From Opitutaceae bacterium (GTDB taxonomy: Bacteria; Verrucomicrobiota; Verrucomicrobiia; Opitutales; Opitutaceae), in assembly GCA_028284235.1 (NCBI GenBank), contig JANQSC010000013.1:124001-188000 (forward strand): a DNA stretch of 64,000 nucleotides, in the 5' to 3' direction. A program made the translations under genes and the position numbers. Positions within the stretch are counted from its first letter, which is position 1. Each line of letters starts with the position of its first letter. The notes beneath the pieces are model-generated. The model searched no databases. It was not told the DNA's origin and was given only the letters and a program-made list of their open reading frames with translations. Below are positions 52,397 through 61,923 of this stretch, in pieces.

Positions 52397-53830
52397 TTAA
52401 AAAGTATGCCGAATTTTTTGCAATAGAGTGTGCATGTACTTCGCGATCTTTTCGTATTCCGGTAATTCTGACACATTGAAATTTTCCTGAGGGTCGATAA
52501 GATGATTATACAACATTCTCGGCGCTTCATTCCCGGAACCCCATTCCGTGTAGAGATAGTCTTTCGTTTTTACAGAAAGAGCATTACCTTCAATTATATA
52601 TACAGCTTCCTTGTGGAGTCTCGAGGGGTCGTTGAAAATCGGCAGCATACTCTTGCCTTCACAGTGCTCGGGGATTGCCAGGCCCAGCATCTCGCATACC
52701 GTGGGGTAGATGTCCACAAATTCTACCGTCTGTTCAACGCGTCGTCCTTCATGTCCGGGAATTTGAATTATTAAGGGTGAATGTATAGAGTGGTTCATCG
52801 TGTTGTGCTTTCCCCAGAAATTGTGTTCACCTAAGTGGAAACCGTGATCCCCCCACAAAATAACGATGGTATTTTTTTTAAGTCCCAGATCTTCCAGACA
52901 GTTCAAAAGTTTTCCCACCTGAGCGTCAATATAACTAACACATGCGTAATAGCCATGACGTGCGAGCCTATGAAATCCCTCATCATCAGGCCAACCCTGG
53001 TTTGCTGAGTATTGGCTATAAATTTCTCCCGATCCACCTAGATTCTTAGGGGCGCCTTTCGGTCGAAATCTATTATCTGCCAGCGCTATATCCTCCCTAT
53101 TGTAGAGATCCCAATATTTTTTTGGAGCATTGAATGGCAAATGAGGACGCCAAAAACCACAGGCTAGAAAGAATGGCTCCTTAGATTCGGCAAGCACCTT
53201 GAGGTCGGCGATCGTTTTCTCGCAAACCTGGCCATCGTGGTAGGCATTGTCAGGGACATCAGCGGACTCATAAAAGGGTCCTTTACGACCTTCGACAAGA
53301 ACGGCGGATTCCGGATTCACCCAATCTTGATATATATTATAGTGATGGAGGCCTGCGCCACTATTGTCATTAGATCGCCAGGCTGGCTCGGTCCACGCTC
53401 TCGGAGAATCTTCCTGCACATGCATCATTTTGCCATTGCTGATTGTGTAGTAACCGGCCTGTTTTAAGTACTCTGGCAAACTTGGGACTCCTGGAGCATC
53501 GTAATCCGAGCGGCAATTATACCCCATGAATCGCTTCCCAGGTATTGGTCGCATGCCAGTTAGCAGACTGGCTCGGGAAGAGCCGCAAATAGCAGCATTG
53601 CTGTATGCATTCAAAAATAGCGTTCCACTGCTCGCCAATTCATCGATATGAGGGGTTTGTATCTGTTTGGCTCCATAGCATCCAAGCTCAGGTCGCAAAT
53701 CATCGACCGCAATGAATAGGATATTCAAATGGCTCGACCCTTCTTTGGAATAGGACAAAGACAGTGCGAGCATCCAGGTGCCTAGCGTGACAAACAGACG
53801 GTTCGCTAATAGATTGCTTTTCATTTTCAC
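52397..53830 (-). CDS. Sulfatase (iduronate-2-sulfatase-like), exported
   Basis: 477 residues, signal peptide about 1-28. Metal ligands Asp43-Asp44 in ILFIAVDDLRPELGCYG; catalytic region ICGSSRASLLTG (Cys82-Arg86); WGDHGFHLGEHNFWGKH supplies the second metal pair and Lys; C-terminal subdomain about 400-477. The formylglycine motif reads C-G-S-S-R instead of C-x-P-S-R. The family desulfates glycans in the periplasm; it fits the nearby TonB receptor and sugar genes. Its DNA is more AT-rich than the backbone. Confidence 0.88.
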   Translation of the reverse strand: MKMKSNLLANRLFVTLGTWMLALSLSYSKEGSSHLNILFIAVDDLRPELGCYGAKQIQTPHIDELASSGTLFLNAYSNAAICGSSRASLLTGMRPIPGKRFMGYNCRSDYDAPGVPSLPEYLKQAGYYTISNGKMMHVQEDSPRAWTEPAWRSNDNSGAGLHHYNIYQDWVNPESAVLVEGRKGPFYESADVPDNAYHDGQVCEKTIADLKVLAESKEPFFLACGFWRPHLPFNAPKKYWDLYNREDIALADNRFRPKGAPKNLGGSGEIYSQYSANQGWPDDEGFHRLARHGYYACVSYIDAQVGKLLNCLEDLGLKKNTIVILWGDHGFHLGEHNFWGKHNTMNHSIHSPLIIQIPGHEGRRVEQTVEFVDIYPTVCEMLGLAIPEHCEGKSMLPIFNDPSRLHKEAVYIIEGNALSVKTKDYLYTEWGSGNEAPRMLYNHLIDPQENFNVSELPEYEKIAKYMHTLLQKIRHTF

Positions 53831-54352
53831 TTCCGTTTCAACGTTAACAAAAAAAGGTTGGGCATTTCAAAAAATAAAAGCCGCTATTGGTAAGCGCAGG
53901 GTAAATATTATATAATAATAATCCCAGTTAATCTCCTACAACATTCATTCCAACCCTTTACAAGGAGGGAAGTCAGTGACTCCAAACGTACGGAAAAGCA
54001 TTATTCTGCGCCTAAAATAGCGCCATCGTGACTACCTGTGATATCTGTATAGTGAACGTTCAGCTTTTTGAGAACATCGAATTTCGCCTCCCAAAGACTG
54101 AGAGGCGATAGTAGAGCAACGCATCCAATATTCATTCTGATAGTCTACCATAAATAGAACACACATTGCTTTAAGAATTTACCACTGGTAAAAATCGCAA
54201 ATTTGAACTTGATAAAAGATGTCTCCAGTGTCCAGTTAAGGGGCTTCTTTAGGTTTGCAAGTTAATGGTTATCATAGAGAAAGGCGATATGTATGATGTA
54301 ACGCATTTGAATTCGGCTTCAATGGTTTCAGGGCTTATTGAGACTGACTGGC
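53831..54352. other. AT-rich intergenic region upstream of the sulfatase
   Basis: 522 bp with no gene I can support and no strong repeat. Confidence 0.4.
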
Positions 54353-54568
54353 ATGAACACCAACCGTCTTGTTTTCTCTCAAATTGTCGATACGATCTAT
54401 CGCGCGCAGTTCGATCGTTGCGTATCCAATTACCCCATGCTGCGGAAGGGCAGAAGCTTCACGGCGAGGGACCAGTTCTTTTGCATGGCCTTCGCCCAGT
54501 TCATTTTCCGGGAGAGCCTGCGCGACATCGAGGCCTGCCTTCGCTCCCAGGCCAATCTGCTCGAATGA
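54353..54568 (+). pseudogene. N-terminal fragment of an IS4-family (DUF4372) transposase
   Basis: 71 codons from the ATG at 54353 reading MNTNRLVFSQIVDTIYRAQF, then FDRCVSNYPMLRKGRSFTARDQF and CMAFAQFIFRESLRDIEACL, the conserved DUF4372 start of IS4-type transposases. It stops at 54568; the catalytic DDE domain is absent. Confidence 0.8.
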
Positions 54569-55066
54569 CAATCTAGAAGGCATAGAGGTCTAGCATTTGG
54601 CGTCACGCCATACCAGCTCTAAACGACCTCGGCCAAATTCGTGTGGACCTATTAGTGGACATGTGCGATCGTCGAATTCATAAGCGATTGTACAAAAAGG
54701 AGTTCTCGAGTCATTTCGCAGGGTTCGACTCCCGTCACCCCTAGCCAGTTGATGGCATGAGGTGTCAAGGCACGCCAAATCGAACTCCAAAACCTGTGCA
54801 CCTATTTCTGTACGCGACTGGATTTGGGAACGACAGGCCAATGAGTCCCAACTCGTCACGAGCCCTAGGGGAGAAGCATGAATCCCAGCCTTAAAGTTCA
54901 ATCAATAACTTAGCCCAAATACCATCTCAAATCAGCAGACACTCCGACTCACATCAATCAACGCAATTGACTCACCTGGTTTCGACCCAACCGCTCCCCA
55001 CCAATCAACTAATTTATGTGACTTCGATAATGAGCGATTTCGAAAGCGATCCAAACCGGAAGTAAA
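54569..55066. other. Intergenic region after the transposase fragment
   Basis: 498 bp without a convincing gene; a minus-strand frame at 54590-54901 has no protein-like character. A tRNA T-arm-like motif (GGGTTCGACTCCC, 54724-54736) is followed by CACCCCTAGCCA but the arm pairs only three bases. Confidence 0.4.
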
Positions 55067-55693
55067 TCACCATGGCATACCCTTCCGACGAATAACAATA
55101 CCCATAATTATTGAAGGATAAGTGAGAATAAGGCCAGTCATAGCCCCAGTCCAAAGTCGAGTATCAGAATCTCTAAATGTCAGATTTTCAGGAAATCCCC
55201 AAAAATTAGTGACAACGGCCAATCCCTGCACAACTCCAATCGCGACCCCTCCAACAATTGGCAGGAGAAGCACCAACTTGTTAGATCTTAGTGAACCTCC
55301 AAAGAACTTGGCTATCTCTATAGATACGCCAAAAAGAAATCCGGTGCAAATCAAGGCTAGCAGCGACCTCCAGCTTACTAGGCTACCAATAGACTGACTC
55401 ATCATTCCCCAATTTGGGCTAATCACGTACGCATGTATAAAACCACCAGTAAATGACCACAAAGCACAGCCTGTGATCGCTCCAACAACCAAGGGACGCC
55501 ATTTCTCTCCGGTCGAACCAATCGAATGAGCTATGCTTGGAGTCCCTACCCAAAGTTGACTTCCACAGGCTCCGCATCTTGACCCAGGCACGGGACCTGG
55601 CGGTAGGCAATCAAGATCGAGGCCAGCACATGAACGCATAATAGTTCTGCGAATCGGTCCGCAATTTGGGCAATACAGCTTCGTCATAATCAA
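55067..55693 (-). CDS. Zinc-ribbon membrane protein of unknown function
   Basis: 208 residues. The N-terminus has paired cysteines, YCPNCGP (8-14) and RCGACGSQLW (about 39-48), a likely zinc ribbon. Four hydrophobic stretches follow (about 68-90, 107-128, 142-163 and 180-202). A second Met lies at residue 3. The orientation matches the SIR2 gene upstream, but 160 bp separate them. No known family recognised. Confidence 0.55.
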   Translation of the reverse strand: MIMTKLYCPNCGPIRRTIMRSCAGLDLDCLPPGPVPGSRCGACGSQLWVGTPSIAHSIGSTGEKWRPLVVGAITGCALWSFTGGFIHAYVISPNWGMMSQSIGSLVSWRSLLALICTGFLFGVSIEIAKFFGGSLRSNKLVLLLPIVGGVAIGVVQGLAVVTNFWGFPENLTFRDSDTRLWTGAMTGLILTYPSIIMGIVIRRKGMPW

Positions 55694-55852
55694 CTATCTC
55701 CCATTCCTTCACCCCATAGACAACACCAGATTTATGTATTCATTTCGGGTGAGGCATAAGTTTATTACAAATCGTAAAATCCATCAGGACAGATTTTGAG
55801 CAACAAGAAATTTACTTCCCTTTTAGCATGAGAAAATAGGTCTACGCCGAAC

Positions 55853-58723
55853 TTATCCATACCTATCTAAAACTGTTTCTACTCTCTCTAAAATCGCTTT
55901 GCTTACGTCTGAATCCTTTTTTAGTTCTGAAAAACAATGTTGAGCTTTATCAATATCTTCTTTATTCAGATATACCGTAACGAGATTCTCAAGAGTCAAA
56001 GGATAAACGGAACCAAACCTCTCCACATAACTCTGGTTCGCCTGCTCTAGTCTATCCTGAGCTTCATCCATTCTTCCCGTATAAAGATAGGCTAAGCCCA
56101 AATTTGCGCTAGCTATAATACTATCTCCATAATCCTCAATCCATCTCTCCAATAGTTCGATTTCTTTACTGTAGTTTCCCAATCGATGAGCTAGGTTTGT
56201 CTCTAGAAATCTCATAAATTTCCGAGACGAAGGAAACAATTCTATCATTTCTTCTATCATCTCATGCGCAGTAGAATATTGCAGTGCGTGAATTTTAGAA
56301 TTGAGAATATCTTGCATCTCCTCGTACTTTGCAAGCCCTCTAGGGCCAAGACCCACCCTTGCCTCATCAATCATTTCCTGATGTATCACACTTGTCTTGC
56401 TCAATCCATGAAAACTCTGAAATGCCGCAGCACGATTTTGCTTGATGATTTCTAAATATCGCGGATCGCCTAAGGCTTTTGCTGTATTCTCAGCCAGTTG
56501 CAAAAAGTATTGGGCCTTGTTCAGATCGTTTAACTTAAGGCAACACTCCGCCAAATGCATCGCATCTTCGATCTGGCCTCGAGCGTTGCCGGTTATATCG
56601 AAATGAATTGCAAGCGCTTCTCTAAAATACTCGATGGCTGCCATGTAGCTCTCATCCTTAACAGCTGAGAATCCCAAAATTCTCAGAGCATAGGCTTTAA
56701 TCTGAATCTTTCCGAAGTCTCCATGAACGATTCCCAAAACCTCTTCTATATATTTTTCAGCAATCCTTTTCTTGTCCGTATCGATCCACTCAAAAGCGAA
56801 ATCCAATAACATCCGGCAGTATGTCGACTCATATAACCTTGGCTCAGATTGTGCCGTTATAAATTCTCTCTGCCTCTCAAGCAGACGAACCGCCTTATCA
56901 TTTTGCTGATTGTTGGCATACGCAGAAGAGCATAGCGATAGCGCACGAAGCCAGGAATAATCGTTTCTGCTGAGATCCGTTTCGTACACCCTTATTGCTT
57001 CATTACACAATTCAATACATGACTTCCAGTTGCCAATCTCGAATGCCAACAATGCAAAAAAGCTCAACCCATCCCCCCTTTTGAGATTCAGTCTGCCAAT
57101 CCACCCCTCAACCTTCTTCCAAAAATCGGCAACAGCTCGATTCTCTACTTGCTGCACCAGTTTCTCAAACTCCTGCGGCCATTCAAGATTCCATCTCTTC
57201 AAAATGTAGTTGGCGACGGCGGTTGTGTCCTCGACGATGTTTCGTCTAGAGTTCTCGTGGTTCGCCCATATTTTCTCCACTCTATCCAGTTCATCCCTAC
57301 CTGATGTGAAATGGCTTACCCACACACCCTTTCCCTGCAATGGAGAGGCATTGCCTATGATAGGCGTTATATCGAAGATATCAGAACCAGAGTAGCCGAG
57401 GAAGACGAATGGGCATGTCTCTATCAGGCTCTGCATCATCAGCGAACGCGGAATACTCAAAGTTCCACTCATATAAACCTCTTCGCTTTGAGCTTTCGCT
57501 TTCACAGCATCTATCTCGAATCCGACGTTCATAGTCTTATCGGAAGTGCTAGCCAAGGCGTTGGTCGTAATCGCTAGACTATTATAATCGCTCGCCGTAC
57601 CGTGAATCTTGAGTAGTATGCCTCCTTTGGCATCAACTGAAACCGAGTGATCGTAAGCATCCTGAAATTGCTTATCCGTGACAAGTACGACGAGCTCTTC
57701 ATCTGGAAAGAGTTTTTCGTATGCCGCCTCAATGAGCTCGTCGAAATTCGTCGTCACAACAACATGCCCTCTTCTTATGGCATGAGCCAACATGAAGTGG
57801 TTGATATTTGGCTCGATCCGCATATCCGAATTACGTGCATTTAGATAATCCGAAAACGTAAGTACGCAGTTTCCGCAAATCTCCATCAATGCTTGAAAAG
57901 TGGGTTCGAACGGGAAATACGAATGTCCTATAAAGTCAGACACGGATTCTTTGAAAGACTCCCCGTGCAAATCTGCTTGTTCCAAAATCCTTCGCAAAGA
58001 CCCTTCATCTATTTCAATCAAAACATCCGTGATGTGGTCGATTATCGATCCCGCCAATGGCAAATTCGAAGGAGCTGGTAGAGATATCCCTGCACCAACA
58101 AAAAAAGCGATCCTTTCGCTATTATCCAGCAATCCCTCGAAGAGGTCACGATTGTCCCGAGAAGGCATCGTTCCATTCCCTTGAATAATGACGCTGGAGC
58201 GATCCTCACTTGCTCGTGAAAGAATATCCTTAACCCTAGCATCTTGATGGTTTCTTTTTTGTGACGAATCAAGCAACTGTCTAATTTTGATATCACGATT
58301 TATCGAATACGCTTTTTGCAGCAATTTACCGGCCTCCTGCCACTCTCCCAGACAATAGTGGCACAGTCCTTTGCCATGTAGAGATTCCCATGAGTTCTCA
58401 TCGATATTCAAAGCCTTCGCAAAACAATCTAGGGCAGCTCTGTATTGCCTCGTTTCCAAATAGGTATTAGCCAAATTATGATGCGCATTTAGGATAGCAT
58501 AGGGCTTAATGCTGAGCTTAAGACTGATCTTGTGATACTCAATCGCCTGACTGTAAACGCCCTTCCTCGACATTATATTCCCCAAATTGGTGTAGGCATC
58601 GGGTTCTTCCGGAAACCTCGAAACAACATGCCTAAACACTTTTTCCGCATTCTCTATATCACCATTATTTGCGTACGAAATTCCCTCTCGATTCAAACGA
58701 TCAGCTTGTTTGATTCCCGTCAT
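55853..58723 (-). CDS. TPR-SIR2-TPR protein, probable NAD-consuming defence effector
   Basis: 956 residues from the ATG at 58723; a TTG at 58735 is the alternative. Residues 1-150 form about four TPRs (DAYTNLGNIMSRKGVYSQAI, NLANTYLETRQYRAALDCF). Residues 195-510 are a SIR2-like domain: FFVGAGIS (207-214), VVTTNFDELIE (322-332; Asn326), LLKIHGTASD (370-379; His374) and FLGYSGSD (441-448), so the NAD-site residues are kept. Residues about 560-950 are further TPR-like helical repeats. SIR2 proteins of this kind kill infected cells by NAD+ depletion in several antiphage systems. The location in an AT-rich part of an island fits. Confidence 0.75.
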   Translation of the reverse strand: MTGIKQADRLNREGISYANNGDIENAEKVFRHVVSRFPEEPDAYTNLGNIMSRKGVYSQAIEYHKISLKLSIKPYAILNAHHNLANTYLETRQYRAALDCFAKALNIDENSWESLHGKGLCHYCLGEWQEAGKLLQKAYSINRDIKIRQLLDSSQKRNHQDARVKDILSRASEDRSSVIIQGNGTMPSRDNRDLFEGLLDNSERIAFFVGAGISLPAPSNLPLAGSIIDHITDVLIEIDEGSLRRILEQADLHGESFKESVSDFIGHSYFPFEPTFQALMEICGNCVLTFSDYLNARNSDMRIEPNINHFMLAHAIRRGHVVVTTNFDELIEAAYEKLFPDEELVVLVTDKQFQDAYDHSVSVDAKGGILLKIHGTASDYNSLAITTNALASTSDKTMNVGFEIDAVKAKAQSEEVYMSGTLSIPRSLMMQSLIETCPFVFLGYSGSDIFDITPIIGNASPLQGKGVWVSHFTSGRDELDRVEKIWANHENSRRNIVEDTTAVANYILKRWNLEWPQEFEKLVQQVENRAVADFWKKVEGWIGRLNLKRGDGLSFFALLAFEIGNWKSCIELCNEAIRVYETDLSRNDYSWLRALSLCSSAYANNQQNDKAVRLLERQREFITAQSEPRLYESTYCRMLLDFAFEWIDTDKKRIAEKYIEEVLGIVHGDFGKIQIKAYALRILGFSAVKDESYMAAIEYFREALAIHFDITGNARGQIEDAMHLAECCLKLNDLNKAQYFLQLAENTAKALGDPRYLEIIKQNRAAAFQSFHGLSKTSVIHQEMIDEARVGLGPRGLAKYEEMQDILNSKIHALQYSTAHEMIEEMIELFPSSRKFMRFLETNLAHRLGNYSKEIELLERWIEDYGDSIIASANLGLAYLYTGRMDEAQDRLEQANQSYVERFGSVYPLTLENLVTVYLNKEDIDKAQHCFSELKKDSDVSKAILERVETVLDRYG

Positions 58724-58843
58724 CCAATGAAACAATGAATTTATGAAATTTGAAATTTCTATTGCTGGATCAGATCGCGAGTTGCTCGCATTAGATGTGC
58801 GACCATCGAAATTCCAGCGTATAGTTATGTTCAGCGATTCGCA

Positions 58844-59365
58844 TTACCCAAACCGCCTCTTTAACTGACTAATATGACTATCGAAAATAGATTTTCCTTC
58901 GGGGGACACACCTTGAAATCCAGAAATCTGACTTTTTGCGGTTTCAAGGGAATCGATCGCCGCAACATGGTCTCCTTTACCACATAATGCTCCGCTTAGG
59001 TAGATCGCAGCTTTCGCCCAAATTTCGAATACATCCTCATTCATGGGAATCAGCGAACAATAGAATTTCGCTTCATTCGCGTATTTCTCCGCCTCGTCGA
59101 AATCTTGCGCAAGCCCAAGCACACTTGCTAAGAAGCACTTGCACTGGCTCGTGAACAAAGAAGGACGCCCACTTTGCTTCTCAGCTATTTCTACCGCTTG
59201 CTTCGCGTAGTTAATAGCATTGCGGAGATGCCCAGGCCCCTCTGTAAAGGAGAACTCGCTCGGGTTATTGGACCGCGCAATGAAACGTTGTGCAAAATCC
59301 ACTTCCGCACTTGCTTGTTGAAAGGCCCTTAAGGCACTCTCGGGAGTTGCAGGCTCACTTCTCAT
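58844..59365 (-). CDS. Small TPR-like protein next to the SIR2 gene
   Basis: 173 residues, all alpha by appearance, with TPR-like spacing: LRNAINYAKQAVEIAEKQ, then FLASVLGLAQDFDEAEKYAN and GALCGKGDHVAAIDSLETA. No catalytic motif. Same strand as the SIR2 gene, 120 bp upstream of it. It could be a partner or sensor; it could equally be independent. Confidence 0.55.
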   Translation of the reverse strand: MRSEPATPESALRAFQQASAEVDFAQRFIARSNNPSEFSFTEGPGHLRNAINYAKQAVEIAEKQSGRPSLFTSQCKCFLASVLGLAQDFDEAEKYANEAKFYCSLIPMNEDVFEIWAKAAIYLSGALCGKGDHVAAIDSLETAKSQISGFQGVSPEGKSIFDSHISQLKRRFG

Positions 59366-59499
59366 AATCTCTGATTAAATGGCTTTAGCATAGCCTTCTG
59401 ATTTGCGGAACAAACGCAAGAAACTACCAGGAGATTTTACGCCAATCATCGCCCCCTCGCCTATTCAGACCTAGCCTTTCGGGGCACGTGCCAACCACC

Positions 59500-60441
59500 T
59501 CACGACGAAGGAACATATTTAATGATGATTTGTGCGGCCGCTTCATAGGATACGGTTACCGTGAAAGGCTCAGTCCACAACACAGTCCACTCGCCGTCAC
59601 GTCGACCGATGCCGAGAAAACCTTTCCTACTTGGAGTGTTACACTCAATCTCAGATATTGTTGCATTCTCGGAAATCCGTTCTACGGCAGCCTGGAACGC
59701 ATGCTCCTCACTAAATGCGTTGAGCTTCTCCATTCCGGATTTTCCGACCTTCGATACTATGGTTTGAATAATCTTCGCTCCCTCAGGCAATTTCGAGGTG
59801 GCATTGAGTCTCGCAGCATCCTCGGTACCGCCAGAACCTGTAATTTTATCATCAGCAAGAGCATCGCGCATCTTGACGTCTACGATCTGTTGGGGCGAGA
59901 TGAATTTAAACACATTCCTGAACCCCGAAGCGATATCTCTGCCCGCAAAGTCCTTGGAGACCGCAAGCGACTCTCGTGCAATTCGCGTAATCTCTGCTTG
60001 GAAGACGACATACTCCAGATCTCCGATCCCTGAGCCCGACTCGAGGCGAATCTTGTCTCTTATAAATGAAACGCGTTCCGTGTGAGGTATTCGAAACATT
60101 TCTGCATGATATATGAGTTTATTAATAGTAGATCGCATCTCGCTCTCACTAGCAGGATGCAGCCTTATATGGCTCTGTAGATTGGAGATCTCATGGAATC
60201 CACAAAGAAGCCGCTCTGCTTGGCTTGGATCATGGGACAAGGCTTCAAGGAAACGAATTCTCGCATCATCCAATAACCGTATGAACCTTGCTACCGTTGC
60301 AGGCTCGGGCCTCCTTCGCGTTAATCCCTCCCAGTAACTGGCCTCCGGGCCCATTCCGCGAACAAACGGTGCAAATTCACGCGTCAGTCTTTTAGCATCA
60401 TCGAGCAGCTGAATACACGAACTATAGTCGCTTCCGCTCAT
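59500..60441 (-). CDS. Unrecognised 313-residue protein
   Basis: 313 residues with a mixed helical N-terminal two-thirds (DDAKRLTREFAPFVRGMG; RRPEPATVARFIRLLDDARI). A beta-rich end (about 255-313) carries FLGIGRRDGEWTVLWTEPFT, reminiscent of the small subunits of surface-exposed or pilin-like proteins, but no family is recognised. No signal peptide, no membrane helix. Upstream of the TPR and SIR2 genes on the same strand. Confidence 0.5.
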   Translation of the reverse strand: MSGSDYSSCIQLLDDAKRLTREFAPFVRGMGPEASYWEGLTRRRPEPATVARFIRLLDDARIRFLEALSHDPSQAERLLCGFHEISNLQSHIRLHPASESEMRSTINKLIYHAEMFRIPHTERVSFIRDKIRLESGSGIGDLEYVVFQAEITRIARESLAVSKDFAGRDIASGFRNVFKFISPQQIVDVKMRDALADDKITGSGGTEDAARLNATSKLPEGAKIIQTIVSKVGKSGMEKLNAFSEEHAFQAAVERISENATISEIECNTPSRKGFLGIGRRDGEWTVLWTEPFTVTVSYEAAAQIIIKYVPSS

Positions 60442-60756
60442 CTATGCCTTTGCTGCGTCACCCAAGCAATTCTATCATTTCTGAACATAATGATACCATA
60501 CAGATGCGTATCCAAAGATTGTACTTAGCTTCTAGATAAAACATACGTTGCACTAGGTCAATCCCGCAATACCTTTCGGTGCTGGTCAGTACCCATCCTC
60601 GCGTTTCTTACAAGGCAGCTAGCTGGACCTTCAAACAATGAAAACATCCCAAGTTAAATGGAGAACTGGGGCCGATCGATACGTCCAAGCGTCATTTTCT
60701 GATCGAACAAGAAACAACGAGTATCTGACTGTGATTGTACTGCAATCAAAAAAAGA
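60442..60756. other. Divergent intergenic region, 315 bp
   Basis: AT-rich, between two divergent unknown genes. Presumably holds both promoters; no distinct motif identified. Confidence 0.4.
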
Positions 60757-61476
60757 GTGCACCTTGTTTTTCAGTCGTACGTTGAAGGCTATCAGCAATT
60801 GAGATTGTTCAATTCAAACCTTGCGAAAACCGCTACAGGGCACAACAAACTTAATGACGTCATTATGAAAACACCCCATCTCCGATTCGACAAAAACATA
60901 ATGACAAAAGTGGTAAGCAAGAATCTACTAAGCCGCCCGACAAAAACCTTTACCGACTACTCTTACTACGGTGCAAGCTGCGTAAGCCTCGCACAGTCGC
61001 TTCGACAGAGAACTTTAGGATACGATCGGGAATTCACAACTGAAGATTTCGAGAAAAATCCAACAGGATATTTCATTTTGCGTGTCGAGTCGGCTCATAT
61101 TCGCCTAGCCAATTCGCTCTCAGAAACTGGAACGATCCTGGCATTGGTTTCGATAGGAAGCGAAAACGTTGACCTTATTGAAACTGCGTCGCGTAGACGT
61201 TCTTCTCAAGCTCTCGGAGGAATACCAACCGATTCAGGAACTAATACAAAAGGCATGAGCTCCGACCAAAAGATATCGGCTTACATCTCGGCACATATTG
61301 AGATTCTTCAAGAACTCGAAGAATTACATGCTGTAGGTGAAGACAGACTTAGACTCTGTAACGAAGGAGAGGCATTTAAAGAAGACTTTAGACATATGCT
61401 AGAATTATTAGGTGAAGAACTTAAAACCGCCAATTCCCTATTTGGAAAACCTCGGTGGCTGTTCTGGAAACGCTAA
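60757..61476 (+). CDS. Unrecognised 239-residue protein
   Basis: 239 residues from a GTG at 60757; an internal ATG at 60865 (MKTPHLRFDK) is another possible start. Mostly helical and charged, no signal or membrane helix. Visible segments: LRFDKNIMTKVVSKNLL, YYGASCVSLAQSLRQRTLGY and a helical end with many Glu (ILQELEELHAVGEDRL). It may be a coiled-coil-type protein. Divergent from the 313-residue gene. Confidence 0.45.
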   Translation: MHLVFQSYVEGYQQLRLFNSNLAKTATGHNKLNDVIMKTPHLRFDKNIMTKVVSKNLLSRPTKTFTDYSYYGASCVSLAQSLRQRTLGYDREFTTEDFEKNPTGYFILRVESAHIRLANSLSETGTILALVSIGSENVDLIETASRRRSSQALGGIPTDSGTNTKGMSSDQKISAYISAHIEILQELEELHAVGEDRLRLCNEGEAFKEDFRHMLELLGEELKTANSLFGKPRWLFWKR

Positions 61477-61923
61477 AAGTAAACTACTGTCAAATCGAGT
61501 ACTCGCTATTACAGTACAGATGAGTCTTTTTAAGCACAAGCTATGCTATCACCAATTCCATTGCCGCAAGTAATTCGAATTTAAGCCCAAACTGGCAGGT
61601 AACGGTAGATTAATGCCGTTCGATTTTTCCAGGCCACCTCAAATCTAAGTCGTTAATAATCAGCAAAAATTGAGCCTACCCGTTTCATTGCACAACCAAA
61701 TCAAAAAGACACGGTAGCAAAGGGTGCTTCGCTCTACTCAACCGAAGAAACAATACTCAATACAGCTTTCTTCAAGGAGTCCGGCAGCCGATCCCAGAGT
61801 ACGACAATCCGAGCCAACTCGGGATCAACAAAGTCAGATCTTTGTGTGTCTATTTGTGTACACTCGCAATTCCCAGAGCCATAAGTATTCTTACTATCAA
61901 CACTTTGCAAGTTAGAACACTGA
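61477..61923. other. Right end of the island, noncoding
   Basis: 447 bp, AT-rich, without a supported gene. It contains the 37-bp repeat at 61830-61866 shared with the left end. Confidence 0.4.
61830..61866 (+). repeat. 37-bp direct repeat near island right end
   Basis: Matches 42698-42734 at 31 of 37 positions, same orientation; 57 bp inside attR. Confidence 0.6.

Noticed and set aside
52101-52426. Two plus-strand frames upstream of the IS66 remnant
   Set aside because: Low-complexity or unrecognisable, partly opposite the IS66 accessory ORF.
54590-54901. 103-codon minus-strand frame
   Set aside because: No protein-like pattern; lies in transposon debris.
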